Below, piece after piece: positions 7,909-16,812 of a DNA stretch of 64,000 nucleotides. The stretch's first letter is position 1, and each line of letters begins with the position of its first letter. The stretch lies in assembly GCF_026107375.2 (NCBI RefSeq), contig NZ_JAPCIA010000001.1, forward strand, positions 2,604,001 through 2,668,000. The letters run 5' to 3'. The stretch comes from Sphingomonas sp. BT-65. GTDB taxonomy: Bacteria > Pseudomonadota > Alphaproteobacteria > Sphingomonadales > Sphingomonadaceae. The position numbers and the translations under genes were made by a program. A model generated the notes under the pieces. The model was not told the DNA's origin. It saw only the letters and a program-made list of their open reading frames with translations, and ran no database searches.

Positions 7909-8435
7909 CAGGGCAGCACCGTGATCTCGACCGGGATCGCCGCGAGCGGGCGTTCGCCGTCGTGCAGCTCGATCGTGCCGCGCGTCCCGGCGAACAGCGG
8001 CGGGTTGATCTGGCCGTCGATCTTGATCTCGAGCACCTCACCCGGCGCGAGCGGACCATAGCTGAAGCGGAACGCGCCCTTGCCGGCCTTCTCCTCGCCC
8101 GGCGCAGGGATCATCGTGTTGATCGTCATGTCGCGCCACAAGGCGGCGGGGACAACGATCACGGCGTCGGCGATCGGCGCCTTGGCGGTGACGTGAAGGC
8201 GGGTTTCGAAGAACATCCCGTTGCGCACCACGCGGGGGGTGTGGACCTCAAGCCGTGCGGCGGGCGCATCGGTCACCAGGTTCCGCGCCTTGCCGCCGCC
8301 GAACGCACCCAGCAGCGCCGCCAGCATCACCGCGCCGAGCACCGCCAGCGACAGCCAGTTGAGATTCGCGCCGCCCCGCTCGGCGGCGGCCGTGATCCCG
8401 TCGGGATAGCTTGGACTGGGCGCGTTCGCGGACAT
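7908..8435 (-). CDS. Single-span membrane protein of unknown function
   Basis: The predicted 175-residue protein has one membrane segment near residues 25-45 ('WLSLAVLGAVMLAALLGAFGG') and an exported beta-rich C-terminal domain ('RLEVHTPRVVRNGMFFETRLHVTA', 'LAPGEVLEIKIDGQINP'). I do not recognise the family. The fixed partner is the DUF421 gene, which begins inside its stop codon, so a shared membrane function is likely. The chosen start (MSANAPSPSYP) is the last Met before the conserved-looking region; a longer N-terminus of low quality is open upstream. Confidence 0.65.
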   Translation of the reverse strand: MSANAPSPSYPDGITAAAERGGANLNWLSLAVLGAVMLAALLGAFGGGKARNLVTDAPAARLEVHTPRVVRNGMFFETRLHVTAKAPIADAVIVVPAALWRDMTINTMIPAPGEEKAGKGAFRFSYGPLAPGEVLEIKIDGQINPPLFAGTRGTIELHDGERPLAAIPVEITVLP

Positions 8436-8529
8436 GGTTCGCGATGGTAACGACTGATCGCCGTGCAAGGTTTCGCGCGGCGGAACCCCGCCCCGCGCCC
8501 GCCGGTTCTTTGCGCGAGGAGTAGAGACG

Positions 8530-9381
8530 ATGACCGACACGGCGGAAATGATCCATGAGGACGCGCTGCCCGGCGACGAGCACAAGCTCGATCCCAAGCC
8601 GCAATGGCAGCCGCGCTATCCCGGCTCGGGCCGGCTCCAGGGCAAGGCGGCGCTGATCACCGGCGCGGACAGCGGCATCGGCCGCGCGGTCGCGGCGCTG
8701 TTCGCGCGCGAGGGCGCGGATATCGGCATCCTCTATCTGCTCGAGGACAAGGATGCCGAGGACACCAAGGCGATCGTCGAGGCCGAAGGCGGCCGCGCGA
8801 TCACGATCAAGGCCGATGTCGGCTCGAAGAAGATGTGCGACCGCGCGGTCGAGGCGATGATCGAGGCGTTCGGGCGGCTCGACATCCTCGTCAACAATGC
8901 CGGCGAGCAGCATCCCGACAAGGATATCCGAGACATCACCGAGGAACAGCTGCTGCGCACCTTCCAGACCAACATCTTCGGCATGTTCTACCTGGTCCAG
9001 GCCGCACTGCCGCACCTGGGCGAGGGATCGGCGATCATCAATTGCACGTCGGTCACGATGTACCAGGGGTCGAAGGAGCTGCTCGACTATTCGAGCACCA
9101 AGGGCGCGATCACGGCGTTCACGCGCTCGCTGTCGGAGAATCTGATCGGCAAGGGCATCCGCGTGAACGCCGTCGCGCCGGGCCCGATCTGGACTCCGCT
9201 CAACCCCAGCGGCGGCGCCAGTCCCGAAAAGCTCGAGACGTTCGGCGAGGACACGCCGATGGGCCGCCCCGGCCAGCCCAACGAAGTCGCGCCGAGCTTC
9301 CTGTTCCTGGCCTGCGAGGATTCGAGCTACATGTCGGGGCAGGTGCTGCATCCCAATGGCGGGACGATCGTCAACGGATAG
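8530..9381 (+). CDS. SDR-family oxidoreductase (YghA/GsiB-neighbour stress type)
   Basis: This 283-residue short-chain dehydrogenase has the NAD(P)-binding TGADSGIG at 44-51, NNAGEQ, and the catalytic Y187-x3-K191 in 'YSSTKGA'. The ~35-residue N-terminal extension (ending 'PKPQWQPRYPGSGRLQGKAAL') is typical of the YghA/general-stress-protein-39 subgroup, for which aldehyde or sugar substrates have been proposed. The RBS is GAGGAG. It is divergent from the DUF421 pair across a 94-bp gap. Confidence 0.9.
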   Translation: MTDTAEMIHEDALPGDEHKLDPKPQWQPRYPGSGRLQGKAALITGADSGIGRAVAALFAREGADIGILYLLEDKDAEDTKAIVEAEGGRAITIKADVGSKKMCDRAVEAMIEAFGRLDILVNNAGEQHPDKDIRDITEEQLLRTFQTNIFGMFYLVQAALPHLGEGSAIINCTSVTMYQGSKELLDYSSTKGAITAFTRSLSENLIGKGIRVNAVAPGPIWTPLNPSGGASPEKLETFGEDTPMGRPGQPNEVAPSFLFLACEDSSYMSGQVLHPNGGTIVNG

Positions 9382-9440
9382 CGCTCGTCGTTCGACGGAC
9401 GACCGTTGACGGCCTGAGTCGCCAAGCGCATGGGGCGGCC

Positions 9441-10442
9441 ATGCGCTTCTTCTCCGACAACGCCGCACCCGCCTGTCCCGAGGTGCTCGCGGCGCTGGCG
9501 AAGGCGAACGTGCAGGACACGGCGTATGACGGTGATGCGCTCAGCCAGTCGCTCGACGCGCGCTTCTCCGAATTGTTCGGGACCGAGGTCGCGGTGCTGT
9601 GGGTGCCGACGGGCACCGCCGCCAATTGCCTGGCGCTCGCTTCGCTGTGCCCGCCCTATGGCGGGGTGGTGTGCCACCGCGAGGCGCATATCCAGGCCGA
9701 CGAGGCCGGCGCGCCGGAATTTTTCACGCACGGCGCCAAGCTGCTGCTTGCCCAAGGGCCGGGCGCCAAGCTGACTCCGGCCGCGATCCGGGCGGTGATC
9801 GACCCGATCAAGCCCGGCGTCCACTGGGTGCAGCCGCACGCGATCTCGATCACCAACGTCACCGAATATGGCCTGGCCTATGCGCCGGACGAGGTGGCGG
9901 CGATCGGCGCGCTCGCCAGAGAGCGCGGGCTCGGGCTGCACATGGACGGGGCGCGCTTCGCCAATGCGGTGGTGCATCTCGGCTGTTCGCCCGCCGATCT
10001 CACCTGGCGTGCCGGGGTCGACGCGTTGAGCTTCGGGTTCATCAAGAATGGCGGGATGGGCGCCGAGGCGCTGATCTTCTTCCGCCCAGACTTGGCCGAC
10101 GCCGCGCGCATCCGCCGCAAGCGCGCGGGGCATCTCCAGTCCAAGGGCCGTTTCCTCGCGGTGCAGCTGCTCGCGCTGCTCGAGGATGAATTGTGGCTGC
10201 GCAACGCGCGCGCCGCCAATGCCGGGGCCGCGCTGCTCGGGCAGGCGGCAGAGGGACGGCTGGCGCATCCGGTCGAATCCAACGCCGCGTTCGTGAACCT
10301 GACGGCGGAGGAAGCCGCCGCACTGCGCACGCGCGGGTTCGAATTCTACGACTGGGCGCCCGGCATGGTGCGGCTGGTCGTCTCCTGGGATCAGGACGAG
10401 GCGGCGGTGCGACCGCTGGCGGAGGCCATCGCGGCGCTATGA
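9441..10442 (+). CDS. Low-specificity threonine aldolase-like PLP enzyme
   Basis: This 333-residue fold-type-I PLP enzyme starts 'MRFFSDNAAPACPEVLAAL', as threonine aldolases do. The Schiff-base lysine is K202 in 'LSFGFIKNGGMGAEALIFF', and 'GLGLHMDGARFANA' holds the PLP-ring Asp. Expected reaction: reversible cleavage of L-threonine or allo-threonine to glycine and acetaldehyde. The lysine motif reads FIKNGG rather than the usual SxSKGLGAP of E. coli LtaE; this belongs to the beta-eliminating-lyase-superfamily branch common in alphaproteobacteria. It overlaps the next gene by 4 nt (ATGA). Confidence 0.85.
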   Translation: MRFFSDNAAPACPEVLAALAKANVQDTAYDGDALSQSLDARFSELFGTEVAVLWVPTGTAANCLALASLCPPYGGVVCHREAHIQADEAGAPEFFTHGAKLLLAQGPGAKLTPAAIRAVIDPIKPGVHWVQPHAISITNVTEYGLAYAPDEVAAIGALARERGLGLHMDGARFANAVVHLGCSPADLTWRAGVDALSFGFIKNGGMGAEALIFFRPDLADAARIRRKRAGHLQSKGRFLAVQLLALLEDELWLRNARAANAGAALLGQAAEGRLAHPVESNAAFVNLTAEEAAALRTRGFEFYDWAPGMVRLVVSWDQDEAAVRPLAEAIAAL

Positions 10443-11356
10443 GCAGCACGCCCGTGCCCAATTCTGCGCGGCTCGCCGTGCTGCTGCCGTTCGCGGCGGT
10501 GACGCTGATCTGGGGATCGACCTGGATCGTGATCACCGGCCAGCTCGGCACCGTGCCACCGACCTGGTCGGTCACCTATCGCTTCCTGATCGGCGGGATG
10601 GCGATGCTGATATGGGCAGCGGTTACGCGCCAGCCGCTCAAGCTGGACGCGCGTGGCGTCGGCTTCGCGGCGCTGCTCGGCCTGTTCCAGTTCGCGCTCA
10701 ACTTCAACTTCGTCTACCGCGCCGAAGGGCATGTCACCTCGGGTCTGGTCGCGGTGGTGTTCGCGCTGCTGCTGGTGCCCAATGCGGTGCTCGCGCGGAT
10801 CTTCCTAGGGCAAAGGCTCGGGCGCCAGCTGATCATCGGCTCGCTGATCGCGATGGCGGGCGTCGCGCTGCTGTTCCTGCACGAGATTCGCCGCGATCCG
10901 GCGGCGAGCGGTGAGGTCTATCTCGGCATCGGGCTCACCATGCTCGGCGTGCTTTCGGCATCGATCGCCAACGTCATGCAGGCGGGCGAGACGGCCAAGG
11001 CCTATCCGATGGCGACGATGCTCGGCTGGGCGATGCTGCTCGGCGCGGCGATGGACGGGACGTTCGCCTGGGTCACCACCGGCCCGCCGGTGTTCGACCC
11101 GCGGCCGAGCTATATCGCCGGGGTGCTGTATCTCGGCATTCTCGGCTCGGCGGTGTCGTTCCCGCTCTATTTCAGCGTGCTGCGCAAGATCGGCCCGGCC
11201 AAGGCAGCCTATTCGAGCGTGATCATCCCGGTGCTGGCGATGCTGCTCTCGACGGTGTTCGAGGGCTATCGCTGGTCGTGGCTCGCCGGAGCCGGGGCGC
11301 TGCTCGCGGGGGCGGGGCTGGTGCTCGCGCTGAGAGCGCGCAGGCCCAACCGGTAG
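10439..11356 (+). CDS. EamA/DMT-family transporter
   Basis: The protein has 305 residues, ten predicted membrane helices and two EamA repeats. The first starts with 'LLPFAAVTLIWGSTWIVITGQ', the hallmark WGSxxx motif, and the second ends with 'AGALLAGAGLVLALRARR'. Such proteins export amino acids or related metabolites. Translational coupling to the threonine aldolase-like gene suggests an amino-acid-related substrate, but that is inference. Its last 91 bases overlap the convergent epimerase gene. Confidence 0.88.
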   Translation: MSSTPVPNSARLAVLLPFAAVTLIWGSTWIVITGQLGTVPPTWSVTYRFLIGGMAMLIWAAVTRQPLKLDARGVGFAALLGLFQFALNFNFVYRAEGHVTSGLVAVVFALLLVPNAVLARIFLGQRLGRQLIIGSLIAMAGVALLFLHEIRRDPAASGEVYLGIGLTMLGVLSASIANVMQAGETAKAYPMATMLGWAMLLGAAMDGTFAWVTTGPPVFDPRPSYIAGVLYLGILGSAVSFPLYFSVLRKIGPAKAAYSSVIIPVLAMLLSTVFEGYRWSWLAGAGALLAGAGLVLALRARRPNR

Positions 11357-12090
11357 TCGGCGTAAAGCGGCCGCCAGCCGAGCACGCGCTTCGCCTTGCC
11401 GTTGGCGACGCGGCGGTTCTCCGAATAGAAGGCGCGGGCCGGGAGTGAGAGGTTCGCTTCGGCGAGCGGGATCAGTGGCGGTACGGGCAAGCCCAGCAGG
11501 CGGCACCCGAAGGCGATCACCTCGCTCTGCGGCGCGGGTTCGTCATCGGCGAGGTTGTAGACGCCCGGCGGCGCATCGAACCCCGCGATCACGCCGCTGG
11601 CGATGTCCGCGACATGGACGCGGCTGAACACCTGATCCCCGGCGTCGATCCGCTTCGCCTCGCCGGCGCGGATGCGGTCGAGCGGCGAGCGGCCCGGGCC
11701 GTAGATGCCGGGCAATCGGAACACGCGGGCGCCGAGTGTGAGCCAAGCCGCGTCCGCCGCGGCCCGTGCGCCGCGCCGGCCGGTGCCGGTCGGCGCGCTC
11801 TCGTCGACCCACGCCCCGCCGGTGTCGCCATAGACCCCGGTCGAGGAAAGATAGCCGAGCCACGCGCGGGTCTCGGCAAGCGCGTCGCCATAGGCGGCGA
11901 GCACGGGATCGTCCTCGCCAGGCGGTACCGAGGAGAGGATGTGCGTCGCGTTGGCGAGCTCGAAGCGCACGCGTTCGGCATCGTCGAAGGCAATGTCGCC
12001 CGCGCTCCCCGTCGCCGCGATCCGTGCGCCGGGCAGCCGCATGGCGATGTACGACGCGGCATAGCCGAGGCCGAAGACGAAGAGGCGCAT
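11266..12090 (-). CDS. NAD(P)-binding epimerase/dehydratase-family protein
   Basis: This 274-residue extended-SDR protein starts 'MRLFVFGLGYAASYIA', a Rossmann GxGxxx motif. 'YLSSTGVYGDTGGAWVDESAP' follows (YxxxK-equivalent region lacking the Lys), then 'FRLPGIYGPGRSPLDRI' and 'YNLADDEPAPQSEVI'. It resembles YeeZ-like proteins, whose reaction is not firmly assigned. The C-terminal 30 residues, Ala/Ser/Pro-rich, lie in the 91-bp tail-to-tail overlap with the EamA gene and may be a read-through extension past the core fold ('RPLYADYRLGLRAL'). Confidence 0.82.
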   Translation of the reverse strand: MRLFVFGLGYAASYIAMRLPGARIAATGSAGDIAFDDAERVRFELANATHILSSVPPGEDDPVLAAYGDALAETRAWLGYLSSTGVYGDTGGAWVDESAPTGTGRRGARAAADAAWLTLGARVFRLPGIYGPGRSPLDRIRAGEAKRIDAGDQVFSRVHVADIASGVIAGFDAPPGVYNLADDEPAPQSEVIAFGCRLLGLPVPPLIPLAEANLSLPARAFYSENRRVANGKAKRVLGWRPLYADYRLGLRALSASTSPAPASSAPAPASHDQR

Positions 12091-12231
12091 CTAGAAAATC
12101 CTCCCCCGGAGGGGGAGGGGGACCGCGAAGCGGTGGAGGGGTATTCTCCACTCGCTGATCGGTTCGCGTGGGGTGACTACCCCTCCACCATGCTTCGCAT
12201 GGTCCCCCTCCCCCTCCGGGGGAGGAGCTAG
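12091..12231. repeat. 141-bp intergenic inverted repeat (family 1)
   Basis: Two arms of about 45 bases are largely complementary: CTAG, then a CCTCCCCC...GGAGGGGGAG block and GGTGGAGGGGTA on the left; TACCCCTCCACC and CCCTCCGGGGGAGGAG, then CTAG, on the right. Each arm also contains a smaller dyad (GACCGCGAAGCGGT; CCATGCTTCGCATGG). It fills the gap between the start of the epimerase gene and the stop of the M28 gene, and resembles the REP/BIME-type elements frequent in sphingomonads. Confidence 0.7.
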
Positions 12232-12235
12232 ATGG

Positions 12236-13921
12236 TCACTTCGCGCCATATCCGTTGTAGAGCGTGCCGAAGAAGTCGCCCTTGTTCCACGCGGGCCGCG
12301 CATCGGCATCGGCGATCTCGCGCGCGATCGCGTAGTTCGCCTCGATGAAGCGCACGCCCTGGTCCCACAGGATCGCCTTGTTCGACACCTCGTCCGAGGG
12401 CTGGTGATAGTGTTTGGCGAGGAAGGCGTCGAACGCCGCGCGGCCGACGCCCGCCATGCCCGGCCACAGGAACACCGAGGGGATGCCCTGCTGGACGAAG
12501 CGGTAATGGTCCGAGCGGACGAAGAAGCCCTGCTCGGGCATCGGGTCCTGCCCCACGCCGACCCCGACCGTGGCGGTCGCGCGCTTGACCGTCTCGCCCA
12601 GCGTCGAGCGCGCCGCGCCGAACGCGATCATGTCCTCGAACTTGTAGGTGATCACCGGCATGTCGAGATTGACGTTGGCGACGAGGTTCGCCTTGGGCAC
12701 GGTCGGGTTGTGCGCGAAATAATCGGCGCCGATCAGCCCCTTCTCCTCCGCGGTGACGGCGAGGAACAGGACCGAGCGGCGCGGCGGCTTGCCCGAGGCC
12801 CGGAAGCGCTTGGCCTCCTCGATCAGCGAGGCGATGCCCATCGCATTGTCCATCGCGCCGTTATAGATCGTGTCGCCGCGCGCGTCGGCCTTGCCCACGC
12901 CGACATGGTCGAGATGCGCGGAGAGCACGACGACCTGGTCCTTCAGTTTCGGATCGCTGCCCGGGATGATCCCGGCGACGTTGCTGCTGGTCACGGTCTT
13001 GCGCTCGGTCTTGAGCGCGACGGCGAGCCTGGCGCCGCTCGCGAACGGCGCGACCACCGGCTTGCCCGCGTCCGCCGCCTTGACCGCCGCGGCCCAGGCC
13101 TTGTCGCCGCCGAACAATTTGGCCGCGCCCTTGATGCTGATCGAGGCGACGGTCGGCGTCCCCTTGGCGGGCAGATGGCCATTGCCCTGCGCATCGGCCC
13201 AGGTCATGCGCCACTCGTCCCACACGCCGGTGAGGCGCGAGAAGGGCCGCACCTTGGCCGAGGCCGGGGTTTCGAGCACGATCACGCCCACCGCGCCCTT
13301 GCTCGCCGCGATCGCCGCCTTGTTGGCGTTGCTGCCGAAATGCGCGCGCTCCTCGCCGTCGAACCCGCCCGGCGCGCCCGAGAAGAGCGCGACGATCTTC
13401 CCCCTGACGTCCACGCCCTTGTAATCGTTGCGCTGGTATTGCGGGGCGACGATGCCATAGCCGGCGAACACAACGCCGGCGTCGATCACCGTGCTTTCCT
13501 TTTCCGGATTGCCGCCGGGGATATAGTCCTCGCCGAACACCAGGTTGACCGGCGCCGCAGTGCCGCGGGTCACGGTGAGCGTGCCCTTGTCCGAAGGGCG
13601 GAAGCTCAGCAGCGGCACCGGCTGGAGATAGCCGCCCTCGGTTCCCGCGGGTTTGAGGCCGGCGGCATAGAATTGCGCGGCGACGTATTGGGCGGCGATT
13701 TCGTACTCGTTGGTGCCTGCCTCGCGGCCCTGCATCGCGTCGGAGGCGAGGAACATGACATGCGCCTTCATCGCCGCCTGATCGGCGGGAAGGGCGGCGT
13801 TGACGAAGGCGTTGGTGTCGGCGGCGGTGGGGGCCGGCGGGGCGGCTTCCGGCTTCGCTTCCTGCGCGGAAGCCGTGATGGCGAGGCTGAGCAAGGCAAG
13901 CGTAAGCGTCGGACGCAGCAT
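12236..13921 (-). CDS. Exported M28-family zinc metallopeptidase (first paralogue)
   Basis: The protein has 561 residues and a signal peptide (MLRPTLTLALLSLAITASAQ); the Met before it is taken as the start. The M28 zinc site reads 'LSAHLDHVGVGK' (His), 'YNGAMDNAMGIASL' (bridging Asp) and 'AVTAEEKGLIGADYF' (catalytic and ligand Glu), with a late Asp/His pair in 'MPVITYKF' and 'HYHQPSDEV'. A PA (protease-associated) insert is expected between about 150 and 280. It would be a periplasmic or secreted aminopeptidase. A distinct M28 lipoprotein lies at 57.1 kb. Confidence 0.9.
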   Translation of the reverse strand: MLRPTLTLALLSLAITASAQEAKPEAAPPAPTAADTNAFVNAALPADQAAMKAHVMFLASDAMQGREAGTNEYEIAAQYVAAQFYAAGLKPAGTEGGYLQPVPLLSFRPSDKGTLTVTRGTAAPVNLVFGEDYIPGGNPEKESTVIDAGVVFAGYGIVAPQYQRNDYKGVDVRGKIVALFSGAPGGFDGEERAHFGSNANKAAIAASKGAVGVIVLETPASAKVRPFSRLTGVWDEWRMTWADAQGNGHLPAKGTPTVASISIKGAAKLFGGDKAWAAAVKAADAGKPVVAPFASGARLAVALKTERKTVTSSNVAGIIPGSDPKLKDQVVVLSAHLDHVGVGKADARGDTIYNGAMDNAMGIASLIEEAKRFRASGKPPRRSVLFLAVTAEEKGLIGADYFAHNPTVPKANLVANVNLDMPVITYKFEDMIAFGAARSTLGETVKRATATVGVGVGQDPMPEQGFFVRSDHYRFVQQGIPSVFLWPGMAGVGRAAFDAFLAKHYHQPSDEVSNKAILWDQGVRFIEANYAIAREIADADARPAWNKGDFFGTLYNGYGAK

Positions 13922-14032
13922 TCGGGGACTTTCGTTGAACAAATCGTGCGCCGAGGCGTAGCATTCCGGCGACACACCGCAATGCAATTTTCCGTGGCGC
14001 CGGGCGCCGGCGCCTCACTATAGGCTGTCCCG

Positions 14033-16621
14033 ATGATCGACGCTCTCGCCACCACGCCGCACGTGACCCGCCGCCAGGACTATCGCGCTCCCGACTGGCT
14101 GGTGCCGGAGATCGCGCTCGACTTCGATCTCGATCCGGCGCGGTCCCAGGTCCGGGCGACGCTGACCGTCGAGCGCAACGGCGCGCACGATCGCGTCCTG
14201 CGCCTCGACGGCGACGGGCTGACGCCGCTTGCCGTCAAGGTCGACGGCGCAGACCACCCCTATGAGATGGACGGACCCGCGCTGGTGATCGCACTGCCCG
14301 GCGACCTTCACATCGTCGAGACTGAGGTCGAGCTCACGCCCGAGCGCAACACGCAGCTGATGGGGCTCTACGCCTCGGGCGGAAACCTCTGCACCCAGTG
14401 CGAGGCCGAGGGCTTCCGCCGCATCACCTTCTTCCCCGACCGGCCCGACGTGCTGACCAAATACCGGGTGAAGATGACTGCCGACAAGGCGCGCTTCCCG
14501 GTGCTGCTGGCCAATGGCGATCCCATCGCGCAGGGGGACGCGGAAGGCGGCAAGCACTGGGCCGAATGGCACGATCCCTTCCCCAAGCCCTGCTATTTGT
14601 TCGCGATGGTCGCGGGTGATCTCGCCGCCAATCGCGGGACCTTCACGACGCTGTCGGGACGCGAGGTGCAGCTCGGCATCTGGGTTCGCGAAAAGGACCT
14701 GCCCAAGACCGATCACGCGCTCCACGCGCTCAAGCTCAGCATGGCGTGGGACGAGAAGGTGTACGGCCGCGAATATGATCTCGACGTGTTCAACATCGTC
14801 GCGGTCGACGATTTCAACTTCGGCGCGATGGAGAATAAGGGGCTGAACATCTTCAACAGCCGCTACATCCTCGCTGATCCCGACACCGCCACCGACTATG
14901 ATTACGACGCGGTCGCCGCGGTGGTCGCGCACGAATATTTCCACAACTGGTCGGGCAATCGCGTGACCTGCCGCGACTGGTTCCAGCTCTCGCTCAAGGA
15001 AGGCTTCACCGTTTTCCGCGACCAGAGCTTCTCGGCCGACCAGGGCAGCGCCGCGGTCAAGCGGATCGAGGATGTCCGGGGCCTTCGCGCCGCGCAATTC
15101 CCCGAGGATGCCGGGCCGCTCGCCCACCCGGTGCGCCCTGACGAATATCTCGAGATCTCAAACTTCTACACCGCGACGATCTACAACAAGGGCGCCGAGG
15201 TCATCCGCATGATGGCCACGATCCTGGGCCCGCAGAAGTTCCGCGCGGCGACCGACCTCTATTTCCAGCGCTTCGACGGCACCGCCGCGACTTGCGAGGA
15301 TTTCGTCGCGTGCATGGAGGAGGCGGGCGAGCTCGACCTCACCGAGTTCCGCCGCTGGTATTCGCAGGCCGGCACGCCGCGCGTCACTGCGACGCTGACG
15401 CACGAGGCGGGCAATGGCCGCGCGCTGCTCAAGCTCGCGCAGACCGTGCCGCCGACCCCCGGTCAACCCGACAAGGCGCCGATGGTGCTGCCGCTCAAGC
15501 TCAAGCTGTTCGGCGGCGAGACTGCGAAGCCGTTTGGCGAAGAGCAATTGGTGCTGCTGTCCGACGCCACGACGGAACTCCGCTTCGACGGGGTGACCGA
15601 GCGCCCGGTGCTGTCGATCAATCGCGGCTTCTCGGCACCGGTGATCGTCGACACCGACCGCACCGCCGCCGATCTCGCCTTCCTCTCGGCGCATGACGAT
15701 GATCCCTTCGCGCGCTACGAGGCGATGCAGCAGCTGATGCTCGACACGCTGGTCGCGGCGGTGACTCAGGGCCGCGCCGATCATGGCCCCGTGATCGAGG
15801 CGGTCGCCAACACGCTCGCCGATCCCGCGCTGGACAGGGCCTTCGTCGCCGAAGCGGTGCTGCTCCCCTCGGACAGCTTCATCGGCGACCAGCTCGCCGT
15901 GGTCGATCCCGAGCTGATCTTCCAGAAGCGCGAAGCGCTGCGCCGCGACCTCGGCAAGGCGCTCGAGCAGCAATGGCGCGCGGCCTATGACGGGGTGAAG
16001 GCCAACCGCTTCGAATATTCGCCCGCGGGCAAGGGCGCGCGGCGGCTCAAGACGGTGGCGCTCGGCTATATCAACGCGAGTGGGGCGGCGGACGGGCCGG
16101 CGCTCGCCTTCGGCCAGTTCGAGGGCGCGGACAACATGACCGACCGGCAGGGCGCGCTGACCACCCTGGTCAACAGCAGGTCGGAGAAGCGCGAGGCGGC
16201 GCTCGACATCTTCTACCATCGCTATGCCGACAACGCGCTGGTGCTCGACAAATGGTTCCAGACCCAGGCGCTGTCGACGCGTGAGGATACCGCGCAGGCG
16301 GTCGAGGCGCTGGCGCGGCATCCCGATTTCACGCTCGCCAGCCCCAACCGCGCCCGCGCGCTGGTCGGCGCGTTCGCGGTCAACCAGCGCGGTTTCCACT
16401 CGGGCGATGGGCGCGGTTACCGCTTCGTCGCCGACCAGTTGATCACGCTCGACAAACTGAACCCGCAGACCGCCGCCAAGCTGGTTCCGCCGCTCGGCCG
16501 CTGGAAGCGCTTCGACGAGGCGCGGGCCGCGAAGATGCGCGCCGAGCTCGAACGCATCCTCGCGACGCCCGGGCTCAGCAAGGATATGACCGAACAGGTC
16601 GGCAAGAGCCTCGAGGGTTAG
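14033..16621 (+). CDS. pepN: Aminopeptidase N
   Basis: This 862-residue M1 metalloprotease is the size of E. coli PepN. The exopeptidase motif GAMEN lies at 264-268. The zinc site is H300-E-Y-F-H304, with the third ligand E323 in 'LKEGFTVFRDQSF' (HExxH-x18-E). No signal peptide is present, so it is cytosolic and removes N-terminal residues from peptides. The start follows a divergent gap of 111 bp shared with the M28 gene. Confidence 0.96.
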   Translation: MIDALATTPHVTRRQDYRAPDWLVPEIALDFDLDPARSQVRATLTVERNGAHDRVLRLDGDGLTPLAVKVDGADHPYEMDGPALVIALPGDLHIVETEVELTPERNTQLMGLYASGGNLCTQCEAEGFRRITFFPDRPDVLTKYRVKMTADKARFPVLLANGDPIAQGDAEGGKHWAEWHDPFPKPCYLFAMVAGDLAANRGTFTTLSGREVQLGIWVREKDLPKTDHALHALKLSMAWDEKVYGREYDLDVFNIVAVDDFNFGAMENKGLNIFNSRYILADPDTATDYDYDAVAAVVAHEYFHNWSGNRVTCRDWFQLSLKEGFTVFRDQSFSADQGSAAVKRIEDVRGLRAAQFPEDAGPLAHPVRPDEYLEISNFYTATIYNKGAEVIRMMATILGPQKFRAATDLYFQRFDGTAATCEDFVACMEEAGELDLTEFRRWYSQAGTPRVTATLTHEAGNGRALLKLAQTVPPTPGQPDKAPMVLPLKLKLFGGETAKPFGEEQLVLLSDATTELRFDGVTERPVLSINRGFSAPVIVDTDRTAADLAFLSAHDDDPFARYEAMQQLMLDTLVAAVTQGRADHGPVIEAVANTLADPALDRAFVAEAVLLPSDSFIGDQLAVVDPELIFQKREALRRDLGKALEQQWRAAYDGVKANRFEYSPAGKGARRLKTVALGYINASGAADGPALAFGQFEGADNMTDRQGALTTLVNSRSEKREAALDIFYHRYADNALVLDKWFQTQALSTREDTAQAVEALARHPDFTLASPNRARALVGAFAVNQRGFHSGDGRGYRFVADQLITLDKLNPQTAAKLVPPLGRWKRFDEARAAKMRAELERILATPGLSKDMTEQVGKSLEG

Positions 16622-16656
16622 CGCCGATCGACATTTGGATTTGATCTTTACTTTGT

Positions 16657-16763
16657 CGTCACCCCGGCCTTGTGCCGGGGTCCACTCGGCCTCGCCGGCT
16701 GAGTTTGAGCCTCTTTCCCAGCCCTTCCCTCCCGGCGGACCCCGGCACAAGGCCGGGGCGACG
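16657..16763. repeat. Inverted-repeat pair, 'CCCCGGccttgtgCCGGGG' family (family 2)
   Basis: Two 27-base arms, CGTCACCCCGG... and its near-perfect reverse complement ...CCGGGGCGACG, lie 53 bases apart; each arm is itself a hairpin with 6-bp CCCCGG/CCGGGG-type stems. Matching copies occur near 39.03, 42.67 and 60.0 kb. It lies between the converging pepN and phoD genes and may act as a bidirectional terminator or REP element. Nothing else is seen in this 190-base gap. Confidence 0.75.
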
Positions 16764-16812
16764 GTTGAAAATCGGGCGGGTAAAGACCCGGAACCTCGAA
16801 TGTCGATCCGTC

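Noticed and set aside
8604..9440. Extension of the threonine aldolase frame across the SDR gene
   Set aside because: The extension is an out-of-frame reading of a well-supported SDR gene; the conserved aldolase start lies at 9441.
12173..14023. A 616-codon open frame antisense to the M28 peptidase gene
   Set aside because: Composition is Arg/His/Asp-repetitive with no start signal; the M28 zinc-site motifs lie on the other strand.
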